This document shows, one piece after another, positions 7,725-8,029 of a stretch of 8,029 nt of DNA. Positions within the stretch are counted from its first letter, which is position 1; each line of letters opens with the position of its first letter. The translations under genes were made by a program, and so were the position numbers. Source of the stretch: Crocinitomicaceae bacterium (GTDB taxonomy: Bacteria; Bacteroidota; Bacteroidia; Flavobacteriales_D; Crocinitomicaceae). The notes under the pieces were generated by a model. The model did not search any database and was not told the origin of the DNA. It saw nothing but the letters and a program-made list of their open reading frames with translations. Location of the stretch: the NCBI GenBank assembly GCA_024643585.1, contig JAHEMP010000097.1, positions 1 through 8,029 on the forward strand. The letters are read 5' to 3'.

Positions 7725-8029
7725 ATGAATAACACAGTCAAAATAGGAGTAGGATTTGCTCTTGCTTGGTGCGGAGTTAAATATATTTCATATTTAATAG
7801 AACCTCTTCCCTCCAGTATAGTACCTACCGTTTTGTTGAATATTCTATTCTTGTTGTCCGCAATTGCGATTGCTTTGTATCAAGTTAAAAGACAACAAAG
7901 GGGCGATGATACAGCTATGGGCGACATAAAAAATGGTCTAAAGGCGGGGATTCCTTATACAGTAATAGTTTCATTGTTCATTTACTTATTTTATGGAACT
8001 ATAAATCCAGAATTCAATCAAAAGCAAAT
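7725..8029 (+). CDS. DUF4199-like small integral membrane protein (3' end beyond the window)
   Basis: An open frame from ATG at 7725 runs to the right edge without a stop (101 complete codons), so it is missed by ORF lists needing a stop. The visible part has three hydrophobic segments: about 6-25 (after MNNTVK), 31-53, and 77-91. Between the second and third is a polar stretch, QVKRQQRGDDTAMGDIKNGLKAG in outline (positions 53-75), followed at 92-97 by TINPEF. The pattern of membrane segments, the G-[DE]-xx-x-G-xKAG-like turn before the third segment and the (I/D)NPEF ending match what I recall of Bacteroidota DUF4199 proteins, which are about 160-180 residues long with no known function. The family call is from memory and moderate. 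The start lies 10 bp after the rho stop codon, with no Shine-Dalgarno, which suggests one transcript with rho. Confidence 0.75.
   Translation, partial: MNNTVKIGVGFALAWCGVKYISYLIEPLPSSIVPTVLLNILFLLSAIAIALYQVKRQQRGDDTAMGDIKNGLKAGIPYTVIVSLFIYLFYGTINPEFNQKQ

Overview
The window looks like ordinary chromosomal DNA from a member of Bacteroidota, probably of the Flavobacteriales type. The evidence is AT-rich intergenic DNA, no Shine-Dalgarno sequence before any start codon, TAnnTTTG-like promoter elements, a Rho with a very long N-terminal insertion, a UvrA with the sequence features typical of that phylum, and a DUF4199-like membrane protein. I cannot name the genus from sequence alone.

Layout from left to right: (1) positions 1-1261, minus strand: the N-terminal 420 residues of an exported protein of unknown function, running off the left edge. 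(2) 1262-1486: a 225-bp divergent intergenic region with a 10-bp inverted repeat that overlaps one of two candidate promoters for the exported protein. (3) 1487-4270, plus: uvrA, the damage-recognition ATPase of nucleotide excision repair. (4) 4271-4301: a 31-bp convergent gap with no recognisable terminator. (5) 4302-5702, minus: a sodium/proton-coupled dicarboxylate or acidic amino acid symporter of the SLC1/DAACS family with an enlarged hydrophilic loop. (6) 5703-5914: a 212-bp divergent intergenic region with a short perfect hairpin. (7) 5915-7714, plus: rho, the transcription termination factor, with a disordered insertion of about 180 residues. (8) 7725 to the right edge, plus: the start of a small multi-span membrane protein of DUF4199 type, 10 bp after rho and probably cotranscribed with it.

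The genes do not form one pathway. uvrA and rho are housekeeping genes, the symporter is a nutrient uptake gene, and the first and last genes are uncharacterised Bacteroidota proteins. I found no mobile element, CRISPR array, RNA gene, phage gene or defence cassette, and no sign of a new multi-gene system. The most interesting points are the disordered insertion in Rho, the loss of one cysteine pair in the first zinc module of UvrA, and the palindromic elements in the two divergent intergenic regions.
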